Of a stretch of DNA of 64,000 nucleotides, positions 12,902 to 23,999 are shown one piece after another. Each line of letters opens with the position of its first letter. Position 1 is the stretch's first letter. Below the pieces are notes generated by a model. It was not told the origin of the DNA, made no database searches, and was given only the letters and a program-made list of their open reading frames with translations. The stretch comes from Chrysoperla carnea (taxonomy: Eukaryota > Arthropoda > Insecta > Neuroptera > Chrysopidae). A program made the translations under genes and the position numbers. The stretch covers positions 36,352,140 through 36,416,139 of the forward strand of contig NC_058342.1 in NCBI RefSeq assembly GCF_905475395.1, given 5' to 3'.

Positions 12902-13547
12902 GAGCGACAAATTAGGAATCCACCCTAGCTGATAAAAATAGAACTATGTCTAGCGTCAAATTGTAAAAAGGAGCGACAAAAAACAAAAAAGTTTGACACT
13001 CAGTCTATATAACTCTAACGTCAATGGTCTATGTATACTATGAAGTCAATGGATATATACCTACTCTACTGTATTTTGAATGCGTTTCGATTGTTTTGCG
13101 ACTGAATTTTCGATGTTTCGAATAAAAAATGAGTAGTTTTCTGATGTATGCGTGTGCGATGTCGTGTTATTGTTCCTTAAATGTCATAAAACGCACATAA
13201 AATGCTCAATATGATATTTTTTGGATAAAATAACAAAAAACATAAAAATAAAATAAAATCATTCACTTTCAAATAAAAGAATTGAAAGTGAAGTAAGTTG
13301 TAAGTTGTGTAATAAATAAATAAAAATAATAATGTAATAAAATTGATGATAGATGGATTATTATGGATTTAATATTTGGATTTATATATGAATATGAATA
13401 TGTGTTGAAAATTCCTTAAAAATACTAAGAACAAATTGACTATCAATTCATCAAACAAATAAAGTACATATATGTAAAAATAGTTAATATATATTAATTG
13501 TTGTCTTTGTCAAATTTTTTTTTAACCCACTCATCTACCATATCTAT

Positions 13548-13872
13548 CATGAGGTTATAAAGAAGGAGAACGATCGCTATAGAAAATATTGTCCCCGAAA
13601 TATGGATAAAATAAGTGAGGCGCTGCGATCGCTAAGTTGTATCAATAAAAGCGGGCTGTTGTGCGCTAATTTGAAATGATATATCAATTTGTACATTATG
13701 CAACTAACTTCATCTACTTGTACTCATAAACAGCTAACTTCACAGATATTACTTCTTGATGACAGCGCGGCTGGTGGCTGAAAAATGAACTATAAATTTT
13801 ACAAATTTTCATTGACAGACGCGCTAATGCTTTAACACGTAGCGATCGTTCTCCTTCTTTATAACCTTCATG
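13548..13872 (+). mobile_element. P-element-like MITE, copy 1
   Basis: A 325-bp non-coding element with about 33-bp terminal inverted repeats starting CATGAAGGTTATAAAGAAGG and running on to GATCGCTA; the left end lacks one A. A second copy lies inverted at 37366-37687. The ends begin CATGA like those of the Drosophila P element (31-bp repeats, 8-bp duplication). Here the flanks 13532-13547 and 13873-13888 are a perfect 16-bp direct repeat, CATCTACCATATCTAT. The element class is inferred; the ends and flanks are read directly. Confidence 0.8.
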
Positions 13873-13982
13873 CATCTACCATATCTATTTTGAATTTTTA
13901 TGCAGTGATGCCAACTCCATCAACTTTTAGATAGATCTAGTAACTTTCAGTATTTTTTTTCAGATTTACCCTATCCCAAGTA

Positions 13983-14260
13983 TGGAGGGTAGAGATAAGG
14001 AGAACTATCTTAAATAGGAGTTAAAGTAAGAAAGTGTCCATCTAAAAACAGCAAATAACAGTTACAAAATTGACCAGGAGGTGTTTGATGTGAAATTCTC
14101 TATCCTTCTCGAACAACTTGTTTAGATCTTTATCTTACTCTTAATACTTTGAGCACTTCTTTTAAAATTACACTCTTGCTACAGCAGCGCCATCCTATTT
14201 GCTGCTTTTCGATGGACACTTTTTATATACAGAGATGGTTCTACTTATCTCTACCCTCCA
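13983..14260. mobile_element. TA-flanked palindromic MITE
   Basis: Terminal inverted repeats TGGAGGGTAGAGATAAG-AGAAC (one mismatch in 23) are bounded by TA at 13981-13982 and 14261-14262. A second, inner inverted match (GTGTCCATC...CAGCAAATA near 14034 against ATTTGCTG...GATGGACAC near 14198-14220) makes much of the element self-complementary. The TA duplication points to a Tc1/mariner-type origin. No coding content. Confidence 0.75.
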
Positions 14261-14299
14261 TAATGCCAAAGAAAATCTATTAAATAAAAATGAAAATTT

Positions 14300-15190
14300 T
14301 TAATCAAATTCCCTTTTTATTGATTTACCACTTATCGGTCATCGATTCAGGTGAAAGATCTAGCGACCGGAACCGGTAAAAGGGCAACACTTAATTTTTG
14401 AATTATATCCATCACCTAGATAGATTTTGGGCAACAGGGTTTTTATGTCTAAAAGTGTTTTTAACTGATCGACGGGAAACGGGATAATGAAAATATCGAC
14501 TGACATTGTTTGGAAGGTAAAATTTGCAACTGGCCAAAAATGAAACGAAATTTTAGCTTAGATGTAATTCTGCCGCCATGAATCAGAAATTGACGTTTTT
14601 TACTCTCAAAATGTTAGAAATGAGTTTAAAAAGTGAAGCTTTATTGGTACTTAACGTTTCCCAGTAAATTGAGAAAATAATCGAAAATATAAAGGAGTAA
14701 TTTTTGAGCTAGCAAACAAAGGCGTATTGAGGGGAAAGAGCGGGGTGGGGCTGATAATAAATTTAGCTGGATAAGTAAGTGTTTACAAAGCCGGATTAAC
14801 TATGTTGGGGCCTTTTATCAACCGTTTGAAGACAATCAGCTCTGTTCAAGTTGATGCAAGGAGGAGATGGAAATCCATACTATGCTGAAATTATTATTGT
14901 GGTTAAAAATCTAAAAAGCTGTCTAGAATCTTTGCTGATGTAGTGAATTCCAGTGGATACCAAAAATTTCTGCTGTAAAAGTATTACTTTCTTTCACTAA
15001 TGTTGACCATATAGGCAATATTATTACACGAATGACATGTAGATTGACATGTGATATTAATAAACGTTCGAGTTATTTTACTTCATATAAAACTTTTTAA
15101 ATGATTTTTACTGATAATCGATTTTTTGTGATTTTATTATCGATATCGAGCTAAAAATTTAATAAAAATAAATATTTTGTCGGTATAAAG
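14300..15190. other. Intergenic DNA without a recognised feature
   Basis: No exon, RNA or bounded element was recognised in this AT-rich stretch. Confidence 0.5.
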
Positions 15191-15481
15191 ATTTCTTAAA
15201 GACAAAAATGTAGTTTACTTAAAGACTCAACGAATAGTTTTTGATATATTGGTTGAAAAAGGTTCTGTAGGATGTTCCTTATATAGGTTTTTAGGTTTTA
15301 TCTCAAAAACTATCAGTCCAATCGTCAAATGGACACGATTTTTGAATTTTTTGGGTCAAAATTACCTTATTAACCAAGTTTTATCGAAATCGGAAACAAA
15401 AACTTTTTTTACACTTTTTGTAATTTGTAAAAATTGAAAAAATCATAAAAAATTCAAAAAAACACAATTTTTGTAATTTTT

Positions 15482-15625
15482 GGTTGGGTTGGGTTGGGTT
15501 GGGTTGGGTTGGGTTAGGTTGGGTTAGGTTGGGTTAGGTTGGGTTAGGTTGGGTTAGGTTGGGTTAGGTTGGGTTAGGCTGGGTTAGGCTGGGTTAGGTT
15601 GGGTTAGGCTGGGTTAGGCTGGGTT
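15482..15625 (+). repeat. Telomere-like TTGGG/TTAGG array
   Basis: Five or so TTGGG units are followed by alternating TTAGG and TTGGG units, a few with GGCTGGG changes. TTAGG is the usual insect telomere unit. It sits inside a satellite unit, so it is interstitial. Confidence 0.85.
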
Positions 15626-15891
15626 GAGTGTGGCAGTGGGTGTGGGAGTGGGTGTGGGAGTGGGTGTGGGAGTGGGAGTGGGAGTGGGAGTGGGAGTGGG
15701 AGTGGGAGTGGGAGTGGGAGTGGGAGTGGGAGTGGGAGTGGGAGTGGGAGTGGGAGTGGGAGTGGGAGTGGGAGTGGGTGTGGGAGTGGGTGTGGGTGTG
15801 GGAGTGGGAGTGGGTGTGGGAGTGGGAGTGGGAGTGGGAGTGGGAGTGGGAGTGGGAGTGGGAGTGGGAGTGGGAGTGGGAGTGGGAGTGA
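15626..15891 (+). repeat. (GTGGGA)n G-rich microsatellite
   Basis: Over 40 near-perfect GTGGGA units, some GTGGGT, follow the TTGGG/TTAGG array directly. Every unit has a GGG run, so the block could form many four-stranded G structures. All open frames through it (Val-Gly, Trp-Glu, Pro-Thr, Pro-Leu) are simple-repeat artefacts. Confidence 0.9.
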
Positions 15892-17148
15892 GTTTTTTTT
15901 CAATTTTATTGATCATTTATAATGAATTTTTCCATACAATCTCTCTCTCTTTTGAAGGGGTACCTTTGAAAAAATCGAAAAAATCAGAAAAATTTTTTTC
16001 TTTCGGAATTCGATAAAACTTAGTTTCTAAGGTAAGTTTGACCCAAAAAATTCAAAAATCCTATTTATTTGACGATTAGATGAATAGTTTACGAGATATG
16101 CGCTGAAATCTGTCTGATTATAGCGTTTTCTCAGAAATTATTATTCCAATCGGCTAATAGACCCGATTTTTGAATTTCTTGGGTGAAAAGTACCCTATAA
16201 AGTAAGTTTTATCGAAATCGGAAATGAAAAATTTTTCTCGATTTTTTGCAATTTTTTTAAGGGGTACCCCTTTAAAAAAATCGAAAAAATCAGAAAATTT
16301 TTTTTCTTTCGGAATTCGATAAAACTTAGTTTCTAAGGTAAGTTTGACCCAAAAAGTTCAAAAATCCTATTTATTTGACGATTAGATGAATAGTTAACGA
16401 GATATACACTGTAATCTGTCTGAAATTAGCGTTTTCTCAGAAATTATGATTCCAATCGTCAAATGGACACGATTTTTGAACTTTTTGGGTCAAAATTACC
16501 TTATAAACCAAGTTTTATCGAAATCGAAAATTTTAAATTTTTCTCGATTTTTTGCAATTTTTTGAAGGGGTACCCCTTTGAAAAAATCGAAAAAATCAGA
16601 AAAATTTTTTCTTTCGGAATTCAATTAAACTTAGTTTCTAAGGTAAATTTAACCCAAAAAATTCAAAAACCCGGTTTATTTGAAGATTGGATTAATATTT
16701 TACGAGATATGCACTGAAATCGGGATCCTGGTGCACTGCACCACCTGGCCCTACGGTTGCAACGCCAGTGACGGTAACCCTACTCGATAAAAAGTGCGTG
16801 AGTGGTAAAAACTAGCAAATAAAACTAAATGTAATTGATAAAATTTATTAATTATTATAAAAACTAATATTTAATTTACTTAAATATAAAATGTATAAAC
16901 TTAGATAGGAGTTTAGCAGTAGCAGATCATATTTACCAAAAAATCAAAAAAAAAACCATAAAATATGGACCTGGACCATCTAACTGCGTATCATCTGCTA
17001 AACCTCGCAGAAACCCCTTTTATCACAACGAAAAATGTTAAAAAAAGTTAAATTACTTTCTAAATATGATTAATAAAAGATACTAAAATGTATCTAGAAA
17101 CTGCATTAATATGTCCACTGTCCACTGTCCACTCTGAAGGTACAATTT

Positions 17149-20100
17149 CTATAACGATTGTTGAACATTATTTCGACTGTCATGTGGATTATTGTCTTGA
17201 TAAACGATTAACGATGACGCTGACGACGAAACCGATATCGATTGTTGATCATGTGCATTACTCATTGAAATCATATTGTTAGGAGTCGATTCCGTGGATA
17301 ACATCGAAAGCGGTCGTTTTAAACGTAAATCACTAATACTTGGACGTAACATAGATAAAGCTTCCTCATACGAAGGCGGCGATATAAGATCTCTTGGATC
17401 CGGAGCATTAGTCGAAGCCGCAATATTATTTAAACTCATCGTTTGTCGATCCCGAATCATACGTAATCGTTCTCGAGCTTCGTTTGCTAATCGTTCCATT
17501 TGTACCTGTTCTCGACGCGCACGTTGCGTCACTAATCGTCGTGCATTGGAGACCACACAAAATAAAACTGTTAACGTAATAAAAGTGATAATCAAAAAGA
17601 GCCAAACTCGTTCCAAATGTGGAATTGTGTTGGTATTTGGATGATTAAAATTATTGATTAAATTGTAACGGAACCATTGTTTTTTACAAGCTATGTTCCA
17701 GGTAGAACCAGTTAAATTTGTTGGCGAATAACAAACTAAATTACTCTCGCTTGTTAAATCGTTGATATTTAAATAATCGTAAAAATACTTTAAATCTAAC
17801 GAATAACAATCACATCTCCAAGGATTATCGTTTAACGCAATTGAAGTTAACGTATCCGGTAACATAGTCTCCTTAAACGGTTGATAAAATCGATTACCAT
17901 TTAACTTCAGCTTAGTTAACTGGTTAAACTCGATAAAAGTATAATCAGTGATTAGAAGCAATCGACAATAGCTTATATCCAAATATTGTAGATTATTTAT
18001 CGATAAATAATCGGGAAGATATTCGATGTAATTGTTGGATAAATTTAAGCTAATTAAAGCTGTTAACGATTTAAAAGTGTTACGTTCAATGATATTTAGC
18101 TCACAATATGAGAGATCTAAATGTTTTAACGAAATCGATTGAATCGGTTCAAGAGTTTTAAAATGATTTCGTGATAGATTTAAGTACGATAATTTTAAAT
18201 TATATAAAAAAGTTTCCGAATGAAGATAATTGATTCGATTATCCGATAAATGTAATTCGGTTAAATTTGTTAACGGATAAAATGTTAAATAATCGATATG
18301 ATTTATTGAACATTTTGATAAATCGATTATTTCTAGATGAATATTTTTTTGAAATGTAATCGCGATTAACTCGTTTATTAATATATTGTTCGACATATGT
18401 AATTGTGTTAAATTTACGATATTGTTGATATAATTTACGGTTAATTTACAATTGTTTATGAAAATTGTGTTGATTGTTGTTGAAAATGGATGTTGTATAC
18501 CCATTGTTGAATATATTTGTAAAAATTGATTGTTGTTTAAGTATAGCGTTTGTAATGAAGGCATCTTTATAAATGCATTCGATCTGATATGATTTAGATT
18601 ACAATCAGACAAATCTAAACTCTGCAAAAAAAATACAAAATTTTATTAATTTCATTTTAATGCTAAATCAACAGGTAATTGTGTAAAAATACGCCACGCC
18701 TATTTCTATTTGACGAAAAATCCAAGAAGGAGGTTCCTTTAGATACTCAACAGCCATTTTTTGTTGTGGATTTCGATGAAACCATAGGTAATTTAAACGT
18801 ATCCACTTCATGATTGGATGGAAGGCTTTTAAGAATTCACTCAATAATGTTATTCGAAAAGACATACTTTTGAAATTATTAATCCAATCGCGTGATGGAT
18901 ACGGCTTTTTTGCGTTAAAATTACTTTACAGCAAGTGAAAAAAAAAACAAATGACTGAGTTAATTGTTGAAATACCATGTATAGACAATGTTGATTACGC
19001 AATCGTTTGTTTTTTATTTTACGTCATGTAAGTAAAGTTATGATAGTACATAACAGGACTATGGTGTCACACGCATAAAATGTTTCAAACAAAAGTTGTT
19101 TGTTTTTTTTATAAGGAATATTTTTTACATTTAAACTTTTGTTCTATCCATGCATAACAGTTTACAAGATGGGTCCTACGGACTCAAGACCTAATTGAAC
19201 TATTTTGCTCATTTACAAACTCGACCTCACTTTTTACGTCCTTAGCACGCTATAAAAATTTCAGCTTGATATCTCTTTTAGTTTTTGAGTAATTGTGATG
19301 ACAGACGGACAGACGACAGAAGACAGAAGACAGACAGACGACAGACAGACAGACAGACAACCGGTAATGGACTAATGAGGTGATTTGATGAACACCTATA
19401 CCAAAATTTTTTTGGTAACATCAATATTTTTAAGCATCACAAACTTGGGACTAAACTTAGTATACCTTGATATACTTCATATATACATGATATAAAAATG
19501 GTTTCATCGAAATCCACTTTTCGTTTTCAGATAAAACTTTGTTTGTATGGTTTTGATCCAAAAACACAAAATCGGATTCATTTAAGCTATAATTGCATAA
19601 ATATAGCTATAATTGCTTAAAAACTTATATTGTCCATATCGAAGCTAATTTAGGTGATTTGATCTCAAAAATTATTTGTCTAAAAAAATGATTTTGACAC
19701 TTTTGGAAACATTCATACACCCGGTACTGTAATCATAAATAATTTTGTAGTCGAGTAAAAATCGATTGAATTGTATTTCCACACAATCACCTCAATTTTT
19801 GCATGCGTACCTGAATACTGTTTGAAAAAAGCTCATTAAACCAATTAATATTATTTTTGGATAAAATTAAAACTTTTAACTGTCTCAAATTTTGGAAAAC
19901 ATACTTATTTTTCATCGAATGTATACTACAATTGTGTAGATTCAAAATTTGCAACGAATCACTTCTCAAATCCAAATTTTGATTCTCATTTAATAAATTA
20001 CTAAAATTATTTGAGTTCAAATCAAAATATTGTAAATTTGGTAATGTTCGATTATTTAACAAATTATTGATGAGATTATTGTTATTGTTTATAGAATTTG

Positions 20101-21703
20101 AGCTCATATTTAAAAATTTTAATTTGAGTTTATGGAGAGCATCTATTGTTTTATTGCTTAGGTCGATGTCCGTTATTTGATTGTGAGCTAGTGATAACCA
20201 TTCAATGTATTGCAAATTTAAAAGCTCTTTTGGTAGTCTAGTTAATTGGTTGTACGATAAATCGAGATGGGTTACCTGAAAAATCATATTAATTTGTTAG
20301 TATTTTATGATTGCAAAGTGAAATTAGATTAGATATTAGTCTAATAGATTTGCAAGTACTGCCCGGGGTGGGGTCGAAGGTATGACAAGGCGATCGATCT
20401 TCAATCATTGTTTCTTGAACTATTTAGAACCAAGCGCGTATCCAGACCTCAAAAAAGGTGATGGGCCCAACACAGCCCCCGAAAATCGGCCAAATGCGAA
20501 TCGAAGTATGAACTCGCTTATGATCGATATAGTGCATTCCTACAAAGGAGATGTTTAGGAAATATATGACGCTCTGACGAAGACTTTGTATCTAATCTGT
20601 AAATCTGTTAAATCTTGACAGCTGACAGTAGTTACAAATTAGAGAGGTCGTCAAACTTTGACCTGAGTGGACCAGTTTTAAAATCTATTATTTCTGGTTG
20701 TGGCAAATCTTGCAATCGATTTGGTAAGCCCAAATGCTTAGCATGTTTCCCTCCCAGCCAATATCTTAAAATAGGTGCTATTATATTAGTCCCAGAGTTG
20801 GTGAACAATTTGGAGGAAGTTCTTGAGGCACTAAGGAAAATTTTGTAACTGCCCTTGAAGGACACCTAAATAAGCAGGGAATTTACAACAGTCTGATTAA
20901 CATTTAGACTCGACTGATCGGTCTACGCTACCCTTCAGCCAGACCTCGACTTATCTTATTTATTCGTCCGTCAAGAACAATTGCAAATTTTTTTCGAAAT
21001 GCCTCAAGAACATATCCCAAATTGTACCTACCCACTATATTGTTTATAAGAGCCTAAATGGCCGAGCAGTCTAAGGCGTTTGTTTTTATCTGTTTGTCCA
21101 TTTAGACATAGGTTGCTTGGATAAAAACGAAGTAACCGAATCCACCCACATCAAAATGTAATTGTAAATATGTTTGTAATTAAATAAATAAAGATTAACA
21201 AGTAATGATGTGGGTGGCCTCTGTTATAGGCGTATATGTCAGAGAAACGGAGGTTAAACCTTATTATTATCTTTATCATTATTATTATATTGTTTATAGA
21301 CACCTTTACAAAAAACAGAAAAGAAGAAACGATTATGTTTGCAGGTTCATCTGCTAGGGCAGCTTAGGGGATAATTGGTCCTTAATAATGGTTGATGCTT
21401 AGACAGTAAGACAGTAAGTATACTTACAGCTTGTTGAATATTAGGGATAATATAGTGCAAACTAGTTAAATCGGCGTTCGCACAATTTACATAATAATGT
21501 ACTTGATGACGATCCTCGTGTTCGTGGTCCTGATTCTGGATGAATTGACAATTGGAACATTGTTCTGGACACATTGCGGTATAAGTTAAATTCACAAATG
21601 ATGGTTGCTGTTTATTATTTTCACAATTAATTTTCAATATAATTAGTAATTGTGATATAATTAATAATTTCAAATACATTCTACATATAATTATTGATTG
21701 CAC
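17149..21703 (-). CDS. LRR single-pass membrane protein with PPxY tail
   Basis: Three exons on the minus strand, 21703-21428, 20275-19811 and 18621-17149 (stop TAG 17151-17149), join in phase 0 with GT/AG borders to 737 aa. Order: signal peptide (hydrophobic MYLKLLIISQLLIILK; M1 or M9 may start), LRR N-cap (CPEQCSNC...VNC), about 17 LRRs (typical units LDLSYNQLTRLP, LNLSNNYIEYLP), LRR C-cap (NPWRCDCY...C...C, ~513-559), transmembrane span (~586-605), an Arg-rich juxtamembrane helix (RARREQVQMERLANEARERLR) and a Ser-rich cytoplasmic tail with SPPSYEEA (~661-668). PPSY fits the PPxY motif bound by WW domains, for example of Nedd4-type ubiquitin ligases. It probably acts as a cell-surface adhesion or receptor protein. 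I do not recognise a named orthologue. Both introns fall just before an LxLxxN repeat start. Confidence 0.88.
18622..19810 (-). other. Intron 2 of the LRR/PPxY gene
   Basis: The donor (minus strand) is GTACGC after ...FSNSIQ and the acceptor TTTTTTTTGCAG precedes SLDLSDCNLN. The intron contains a full-length copy of the common dispersed repeat (18932-19498). Confidence 0.85.
18932..19498 (+). repeat. Dispersed ~500-bp repeat 'R', near full length
   Basis: It runs from CAAGTGAAAA...ATGACTGAGTTAATTGTTG through GTACATAACAGG, ACTCGACCTCACTTTTTACG, TATAAAAATTTCAGCTTGATATC and a GACAGACAGAC microsatellite to ACTTGGGACTAAACTTAGTATACC and TATACATGATATAAAA. More than ten copies lie in this window in both orientations. 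There are no open frames. The class is unknown; it behaves like a non-autonomous element. Confidence 0.8.
20432..20590 (+). repeat. Dispersed repeat, copy 2 of pair
   Basis: It matches 8469-8610 over about 140 bp, through GAAAATCGGCCAAATG, TATGATCGATATAG and ATATATGACGCTCTGAC. It lies in intron 1 of the LRR/PPxY gene. Confidence 0.6.
21050..21240 (+). mobile_element. tRNA-Leu-derived SINE, decayed copy
   Basis: GAGCCTAAATGGCCGAGCAG and then TCTAAGGCG match the 5' half of a leucine tRNA with the Pol III A box, as in the copy at 30802. The B box is lost. Downstream, CCACCCACATCA (21141) and TGATGTGGGTGG (near 21204) are inverted and could pair. Confidence 0.6.
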
Positions 21704-23590
21704 TGTTTCACTTTTAATTCAATAAATAAATAAATTATTGCACTATTTTTTAATAAATATTTTTAATAATTTTTATGAAATGACTACATATTGGATATGA
21801 TTGTGTTTAGTCATATTTAATCATCTTCTAAGTTAGTAATATTTAGTAAATTTTATTAAATTTTATAGATAAAACCAGGTAAGTATACCTCATCTAATAT
21901 ATTATTTACTTGAATGTTCGATGTACAGCCTCATCGAACGTATGGAGGAGGGTGCTGCCTTGATTTTATACAGGAACATTGAATTTGTCAAATCAAAATA
22001 ATTGAAGAGTTCTCAAAAATTTGTTTGATTCGATGCACAAACGGGATATATCTATTCAAATTATAGTCAAAATTTCTCGAATACTATAAAAAAAAGTTGT
22101 AGAAAATAAGTTTTACTACATTTTATCATTAAAATATCGCAATATCAAAAACCGAAACCCAATTCCTATACGATTTGTGTGGAGGCTTTTACAACACTGA
22201 TTTTTCAACAGGTTATCTCTTTCGTTTTATTACACTTAGATATATTTTAATCATTTTTTAAACATCAAGCCCATGTACTGTATGTTGGAGAGCATGGATT
22301 TTCATGCGTTTAAACATAAATAATTCAGCTCGAATCAAATTCGGAAAAATTTTGGTTTCCGAAACCATGCCATGTACAATTTGTAAAACTGTTGAAATAA
22401 TCTGTATATATAGAAAGCGTTAAAAAGTTAATGCTTGCATTGTTTTTTATAAATTAGAAAAGTTTAAAATACATAAGCTTTACAATACTACGCAACTACA
22501 AAAATATATAATATATTGCGTGTAAGTGCTGCCTATAAATTTGATAATATAGATATCTCTCTTCAATCATTAATAAACTAACTATAGTCGTCTCAAAATG
22601 ATGGATCTTTGATGAACTCATAATTAAATTAAAATTTAGTTTTGATATCATCGATAACCTTATATTTTGATGGTATTCTTATAAACTACAAGATTGACTA
22701 AATATTTTAGATAGTTTTTTATCACACTCTTTAGATTTTTCGATATAGAAATATCCAATTGAAAAGGATAACCGATATGATTCATCATTTTTTCAGTCAA
22801 CTTTGAACGATAAAATAATTAATAAAAAACGCGATGATCTAGGAATTATTTGTGATTTTTGGGAAACTTTGTTAATCAAGAAATGTATTTATAAAGTTTT
22901 ATTGAAATCCCTGGTATTATTCAATCCTTGCATATTTAAAAATAAATTAAAAAACCAAAGATAAATAAATTGAAATAAAATTCATAAAAAACATAAAAAT
23001 TCAGTTTCTAGTTATAACATAAATTGAGGATAGATAAGAATTTTTATCTGTTATCATTTTTATATTCCATAGATATTAGGTGTTACATCCATTGAGTGGT
23101 AATTTTGTGTACGAAACAGAAATTCTAGTATAACGGTAAAGAAAAATCCGGGACTTAAATAATTGAATATTTTCTACTTCAAAGTTCCAGTTCAAACTTG
23201 GGATTAAATTTAGTATACCTTGATATATATTACATGTATACAGAGTTTAAAAACTTTTGTACAGTTGTGCATATACCTACAGTACGTCTAAGTATTATAT
23301 ACAATAACATGACTTTTGTCATAAATAGTACACGTGTGTGAAGCTTAATTTAATTTCGGTCGGTTATCCTAATAAGTTTTGCATATATCCGCCCGTAAAA
23401 TTCCATTAGTAACAATACCCCATATTTGGGACCACGTACATTCTTGAATATATAAACAATCGAAATAATATTTTAAAATTAAAATACGGGAATTCCTAAA
23501 AATTTTTTGGCGTTACTTACATTTACAGAGTGTCTCATAAATCACGACCAATTACTGGATAATAAATTCGCGAAAAGTCAAAATAATTTT
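21704..23590. other. Upstream flank of the LRR/PPxY gene
   Basis: AT-rich DNA with an inverted copy of the repeat at 11660-11822 (22478-22640) and a ~50-bp terminal scrap of repeat R near 23198-23248 (AACTTGGGATTAAATTTAGT...). The promoter of the minus-strand LRR gene should lie at the left end of this stretch; I cannot identify it. Confidence 0.55.
22478..22640 (-). repeat. Dispersed repeat, inverted partner of 11660-11822
   Basis: The reverse complement reads AAGATCCATCATTTTGAGACG, then ACTATAG...AAATTTATAGGCAGCA...TATTGTAAAGCTT, matching the copy at 11660-11822. Confidence 0.6.
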
Positions 23591-23599
23591 TGACAAAAA

Positions 23600-23920
23600 A
23601 GTCATCAAAATTTTGTATCATAAATTGCGAAATAAGCCCAAACTTAACCTCAAATTAAATAAAAAATGTAATTTGGTTTTTTAGTCGCAGAGAAAAGGCA
23701 ATATCTCGACTGATACTTCAACGCCCCTCAGCCTAAATGGCTAATGATAATTGAAATTTCTAAAGGATAGTAATTTTATTTTGTAGGCGTCCTTTAAGAA
23801 GTGATTTTTTTGAAATTCATCCCCTAAAAAGGGTGAAGTTGGTGATGAAAGTTTGTGCGAAAAAATATACAAACTGTCATTTACGAGTTGATTTTCTAAA
23901 ATTTTTCTTAGTACCTATTT
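23600..23920 (+). mobile_element. hAT-like MITE, internal fragment
   Basis: The sequence from AAGTCATCAAAATTTTG through CTCGACTGATACTTCAACGC to ATACAAACTGTCATTTACGAG matches the inside of the complete element at 56854-57706. Both terminal repeats are missing, so this copy is truncated at each end. Confidence 0.65.
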
Positions 23921-23999
23921 TACTTAGTACCTATCTACAAAAAAAAAGCAATTTTCTAAAACAATTCGAAAATTATTAAGCATGTATCGTTTTTCGGCT

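Larger units (their letters stand above)
15249..16720 (+). repeat. ~305-bp tandem satellite array, locus 1
   Basis: The palindrome AAGGGGTACCCCTT or a decayed form recurs at about 15955, 16259 and 16565, spacing 304-306 bp. Around it, GATTTTTT...AATTTTTT and AAAAAATCGAAAAAATC form a wider hairpin. Each unit also holds TTCGATAAAACTTAGTTTC and TTTGACGATTAGATGAATAG. A second array with the same left junction (GGTTCTGTAGGATGTTCCTT) lies at 26755-27700. This locus is interrupted by a G-rich block (15482-15891). Short open stretches inside are repeat artefacts. Confidence 0.85.
20276..21427 (-). other. Intron 1 of the LRR/PPxY gene
   Basis: The donor GTAAGT follows ...PNIQQA and the acceptor TTTTTCAG precedes VTHLDLS. 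It contains a dispersed repeat (20432-20590) and a decayed tRNA-Leu-type SINE head (21050-21120). A 77-codon open stretch at 20615-20848 shows no recognisable domain. Confidence 0.85.

Noticed and set aside
15604-16016. Long open frames (Val-Gly, Trp-Glu, Pro-Thr and Pro-Leu repeats) on both strands
   Set aside because: All arise from the (GTGGGA)n microsatellite; every frame is open because the unit has no stop. Not genes.
17276-17644. 122-codon plus-strand frame
   Set aside because: Antisense shadow of the last exon of the minus-strand LRR/PPxY gene.
20615-20865. 77-codon frames on both strands with a few cysteines (CGKSC...CLAC)
   Set aside because: Lies in an intron, has no recognised domain and no splice context; too short to support.
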